Assembly: GCF_002102185.1 (NCBI RefSeq)
Contig: NZ_LQOW01000026.1
Location: forward strand, 310,001-374,000
Origin: Mycobacterium fragae
GTDB lineage: Bacteria; Actinomycetota; Actinomycetes; Mycobacteriales; Mycobacteriaceae
DNA: 64,000 bases
Direction: 5' to 3'
Positions 61,299-64,000 of the stretch are shown one piece after another. Both the position numbers and the translations under genes were made by a program. The first letter of the stretch is position 1. Each line of letters opens with the position of its first letter. The notes under the pieces were generated by a model, which worked only from the letters and a program-made list of their open reading frames with translations, had not been told where the DNA came from and ran no database searches.

Positions 61299-62097
61299 CG
61301 CGCCCGTGCTGCTGTCCAGCGATCGCGGCGGTGTGCGAACGCTGACGCTGAATCGCCCGCACCGCAAGAACGCAATCAATCGCGAGCTGTGGATCGCATT
61401 GGCTGACGCGCTCACCGCAGCGGGAAACGACCGCGACGTGCGAGCTGTCGTGATCACCGGCGCCGGTGGCGCGTTCTGTTCCGGTGCCGACATCTCCGCG
61501 GCCGACGACAGTCATCCCGCATACAAGATGCGGCTGCTGACCGATGTGGCGCTCGCGCTTCACGAGCTGCCGGTGCCGACAATCGCCAAAGTGAACGGTG
61601 TGGCCGTCGGCGCCGGATGGAACCTGGCGCTGGGCTGCGATCTGGTGGCGGCGACGCCCGAATCGACGTTCTCGCAGATCTTCGCCAAGCGGGGGTTGTC
61701 GCTGGATCTCGGCGGCTCGTGGCTCCTGCCGAAAATCGTTGGCCTGCAACAAGCCAAGCGGCTGGCACTGCTCGCCGAGACCATCAACGCCGAGGAAGCC
61801 CAGGCGCTGAACCTGGTGACCTGGGTGGTGTCCGCAGCGGAGATCGACACTTTCGTCACCGACGTTGCCGGCAAACTGGTCGCCGGCCCTGCGATCGCGC
61901 TGGCGCAAAGCAAGGCGCTGCTGAACGAGGGCGCCGACCGGACATTGCGCGACGCGCTCGCCAACGAAGCCCGTGCGCAGACGGTCAATTTCGCCACGAC
62001 CGATGCCCGCGAGGCCTACGCCGCGTTCGCCGAGAAGCGGCAACCGTCGTTTACTGGTCGATGGGCGGTATCGAGATCGGAGCAGACAAATGCGTGA
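61291..62097 (+). CDS. Enoyl-CoA hydratase/isomerase, PaaG-like
   Basis: A 268-residue crotonase. TLNRPHRKNAINRELW, ITGAGGAFCSGADIS and VNGVAVGAGWNLALGCDLVAA form the CoA site and oxyanion hole. The segment RGLSLDLGGSWLLPKIVG places an Asp where PaaG-type isomerases carry their single catalytic acid, so double-bond shift is at least as likely as hydration. The gene overlaps both neighbours by eight bases. It fits the middle of a beta-oxidation-like sequence. Confidence 0.9.
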   Translation: MADAPVLLSSDRGGVRTLTLNRPHRKNAINRELWIALADALTAAGNDRDVRAVVITGAGGAFCSGADISAADDSHPAYKMRLLTDVALALHELPVPTIAKVNGVAVGAGWNLALGCDLVAATPESTFSQIFAKRGLSLDLGGSWLLPKIVGLQQAKRLALLAETINAEEAQALNLVTWVVSAAEIDTFVTDVAGKLVAGPAIALAQSKALLNEGADRTLRDALANEARAQTVNFATTDAREAYAAFAEKRQPSFTGRWAVSRSEQTNA

Positions 62098-63244
62098 AAC
62101 AGTCATCGTGGCGGCGGTGCGTACGCCGGTCGGAAAGCGCAACGGCGGGTTGTCGACCATTCACGCCGCCGACCTGTCCGCGCTGGTGCTCAACGAACTG
62201 CTGCAGCGCACCGGCATAGACCCCGAAATCGTCGACGACGTGGTGTGGGGATGCGTGTCGCAGGTCGGGGACCAATCGAGCAACATCGGCCGTTACGCGG
62301 TATTGGCCGCCGGCTGGCCCGAAAGTATCCCGGGCACCACGATCAACCGGGCGTGCGGTTCCAGTCAGCAGGCGTTGGACTTCGCCGTGCAGGCGGTCAT
62401 GTCGGGGCAGCAGGACGTCGTCGTCGCCGGCGGCGTGGAGGTGATGAGCCGAGTGCCGCTGGGCGCGGCCCGGGCCACCGGGATGCCGTACGGCCCCAAA
62501 GTCCTTGAGCGCTATGGCGATTTCTCCTTCAATCAGGGGATCTCGGCGGAGATGATCGCCAAGAAGTGGGGATTTTCCCGCACCCGACTCGACGAGTACT
62601 CGGTCCGCTCCCACGAGCTGGCTGCCGCGGCCCAGGACAACGGGGCCTTCACCGATCAGATCGTCCCGGTGTTCCCAACACAGGGAGAGGACGCGGTGGT
62701 GAGCCAAGACGAGGGCGTGCGGCGGGGGACCACCGTGGAGAAACTGGCCGCACTCAAGCCGGCGTTCGTCGACGACGGCGTCATCCATGCCGGTAACTCT
62801 TCGCAGATCTCCGACGGCGCAGCCGCTCTCCTGGTGACCACGTCGGCCATCGCAGTCGAGCTCGGATTGACGCCCATCGTGCGGTATCGGGCCGGCGCGG
62901 TGACGGGGGCGGACCCGGTGCTGATGCTCACGGGACCCATCCCCGCCACCGAGAAGGTGCTGGCCAAGGTCGGCGTCTCCATTGGCGACGTCGGCGTGTT
63001 CGAGGTCAACGAGGCGTTCGCGCCGGTACCGCTGGCCTGGCTGGCCGAAACCGGCGCCGACCCGGAAAAGGTCAATCCGCTGGGCGGGGCGATCGCCCTG
63101 GGCCACCCGCTCGGCGCGTCGGGCGCGGTGTTGATGACTCGGATGGCACATCACATGCGCGACAACGGAATTCGCTACGGCCTGCAGACCATGTGCGAAG
63201 GCGGCGGCACCGCCAACGCCACACTGGTGGAACTGGTGGGCTGA
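62090..63244 (+). CDS. Thiolase (acetyl-CoA acyltransferase)
   Basis: A 384-residue type II thiolase. The nucleophilic cysteine lies in NRACGSSQQALDF near residue 89, with GHPLGASGA and the second cysteine in MCEGGGTANATLVE at the end, plus VNEAFA. All four catalytic blocks are intact. ATG 62090 overlaps the hydratase stop by eight bases. It would release acetyl-CoA or propionyl-CoA from the 3-ketoacyl-CoA made by the preceding enzymes. Confidence 0.94.
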   Translation: MRETVIVAAVRTPVGKRNGGLSTIHAADLSALVLNELLQRTGIDPEIVDDVVWGCVSQVGDQSSNIGRYAVLAAGWPESIPGTTINRACGSSQQALDFAVQAVMSGQQDVVVAGGVEVMSRVPLGAARATGMPYGPKVLERYGDFSFNQGISAEMIAKKWGFSRTRLDEYSVRSHELAAAAQDNGAFTDQIVPVFPTQGEDAVVSQDEGVRRGTTVEKLAALKPAFVDDGVIHAGNSSQISDGAAALLVTTSAIAVELGLTPIVRYRAGAVTGADPVLMLTGPIPATEKVLAKVGVSIGDVGVFEVNEAFAPVPLAWLAETGADPEKVNPLGGAIALGHPLGASGAVLMTRMAHHMRDNGIRYGLQTMCEGGGTANATLVELVG

Positions 63245-63247
63245 CAC

Positions 63248-64000
63248 ATGCGTCGAGACCTGTTCACCGGGGACCACGAGGCGTTCCGGGAACTGGCGCG
63301 CGACTTTATCGACAAGCAGGTTGTTCCTGCCTACCCAGAGTGGGAAAAGCGCGGGCGGATGCCACGCGAGGTCTTCAAGCAGATGGGTGCACTCGGAATG
63401 CTCGGGATGGCGATTCCCGAGGAGCACGGCGGCGCCGGCATGCCCGACTACCGCTACAACGTCGTGCTGCAAGAGGAAGCTGCGCGGGCGCTGGTGACAC
63501 TGTCGACAGTCCGCACCCAACTTGAGGTGATCCTGCCGTACTTCCTGCACTACGCGAACGAAGAACAGCGCAAGCGCTGGTTTCCGGGCCTGGCCGACGG
63601 GACGCTGCTCACGGCCATCGCAATGACCGAACCAGGGACCGGCTCGGACCTCGCGGGTATGCGCACGACGGCCGTACGCAGTGTTGATTCAAAAGGGCCC
63701 CACTGGATCGTCAACGGCGCCAAGACATTCATCACCGGTGGCATGCAGGCCGACCTCGTGATCGTCGTCGCCCGCACGTCCACCGACCCCGACAATCGGC
63801 GCAAGGGCTTGACGCTGTTCGTCGTGGAGGACGGGATGGAGGGTTTCACCCGCGGTCGCGAACTGGAGAAGATGGGCTGCAAGGTCCAGGACACCGCCGA
63901 GCTGTCGTTCGTCGACGTTCGTGTCCCCGTCGAGAACGTTCTCGGCGAGGAGGGTGAGGCGTTCGGCTACCTGGGCCACAACCTGCCGCAGGAACGACTG
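63248..64000 (+). CDS. Acyl-CoA dehydrogenase (3' partial)
   Basis: The window ends inside this gene after 251 codons. It begins MRRDLFTGDHEAFRELARDFIDKQVVPAYPEWE and contains AIPEEHGGAGMPDYRYN, TAIAMTEPGTGSDLAGMRTTAV, VNGAKTFITGGMQADL and LEKMGCKVQDTAELSFVDVRVP. This resembles long-chain or isovaleryl-type acyl-CoA dehydrogenases. It starts three bases after the thiolase stop and continues the operon. The C-terminal domain with the catalytic glutamate region is outside the window. Confidence 0.9.
   Translation, partial: MRRDLFTGDHEAFRELARDFIDKQVVPAYPEWEKRGRMPREVFKQMGALGMLGMAIPEEHGGAGMPDYRYNVVLQEEAARALVTLSTVRTQLEVILPYFLHYANEEQRKRWFPGLADGTLLTAIAMTEPGTGSDLAGMRTTAVRSVDSKGPHWIVNGAKTFITGGMQADLVIVVARTSTDPDNRRKGLTLFVVEDGMEGFTRGRELEKMGCKVQDTAELSFVDVRVPVENVLGEEGEAFGYLGHNLPQERL

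Noticed and set aside
62051..63550. 499-codon minus-strand frame opposite the thiolase
   Set aside because: The thiolase on the plus strand has all catalytic blocks. This frame has none.
1..64000. CRISPR arrays, tRNA or rRNA genes, insertion sequences, prophage genes
   Set aside because: No regularly spaced repeats, no transposase or integrase motifs and no tRNA-like cloverleaf were noticed. This was by eye only.

Overview
The window is high-GC DNA with many GTG starts and ATGA/GTGA stop-start overlaps. It carries a complete Mce/YrbE lipid-transport operon, a PknD/Pst phosphate locus and a fadD12-lipO-WS/DGAT lipid cluster, so the source is almost certainly a Mycobacterium. Two blocks match M. 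tuberculosis gene order as I remember it: pstS3-pstC2-pstA1 convergent with pstS2-pknD (Rv0928-Rv0932c), and acyltransferase-fadD12-lipO convergent with a WS/DGAT gene (Rv1428c-Rv1425). In M. tuberculosis these blocks lie far apart. Here only about 12 kb separates them, so this is a rearranged, probably non-tuberculous genome. No tRNA, rRNA, insertion sequence, phage gene or CRISPR array was seen, and no gene-free stretch exceeds 300 bases.

Layout. (1) 1-9482, plus strand: an aromatic meta-cleavage cluster with an MhpC-like hydrolase (5' partial), MhpA-like hydroxylase, MhpB-like extradiol dioxygenase, KstD-like flavoprotein, luciferase-like oxidoreductase, 3alpha-HSD-like SDR, cyclase-family hydrolase, FMN reductase and a second alpha/beta hydrolase. 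(2) 9523-19286: an mce1/mce2-type operon, yrbEA-yrbEB-mceABCDEF. (3) 19349-21987, minus strand: a TetR regulator and two paralogous metal-dependent hydrolases behind a near-perfect 19-bp palindrome. (4) 22079-28284: pstS2-pknD facing pstS3-pstC2-pstA1, with a PHO-box-like direct repeat upstream of pstS2. (5) 28429-39253: an SDR and a TetR gene preceded by matching 22-bp operators, then ferredoxin, P450, amidohydrolase, an intact and a degenerate M24 protein, an enoyl-CoA hydratase, a tandem CoA-transferase and another SDR. (6) 39250-45588: an epimerase-like SDR and the lipid cluster. (7) 45660-64000: a large CoA-thioester and oxygenase catabolic island of three or four operons around a TetR gene at 48785-49516.

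The most interesting signal is in region 7. A GAGAA-N5-TTCTC operator occurs in the intergenic regions of the TetR gene, a P450/SDR operon, a Rieske oxygenase operon and an amidohydrolase/beta-oxidation operon. This predicts one regulon of roughly 19 genes with oxygenases, two amidohydrolases, five acyl-CoA dehydrogenase-type proteins, a CoA-transferase, a PaaG-like hydratase and a thiolase. The chemistry looks like oxygenation, CoA activation and beta-oxidation of a hydrophobic carboxylic acid or alcohol. I cannot name the substrate.

All functions come from reading motifs and from remembered family features. No database search was run.
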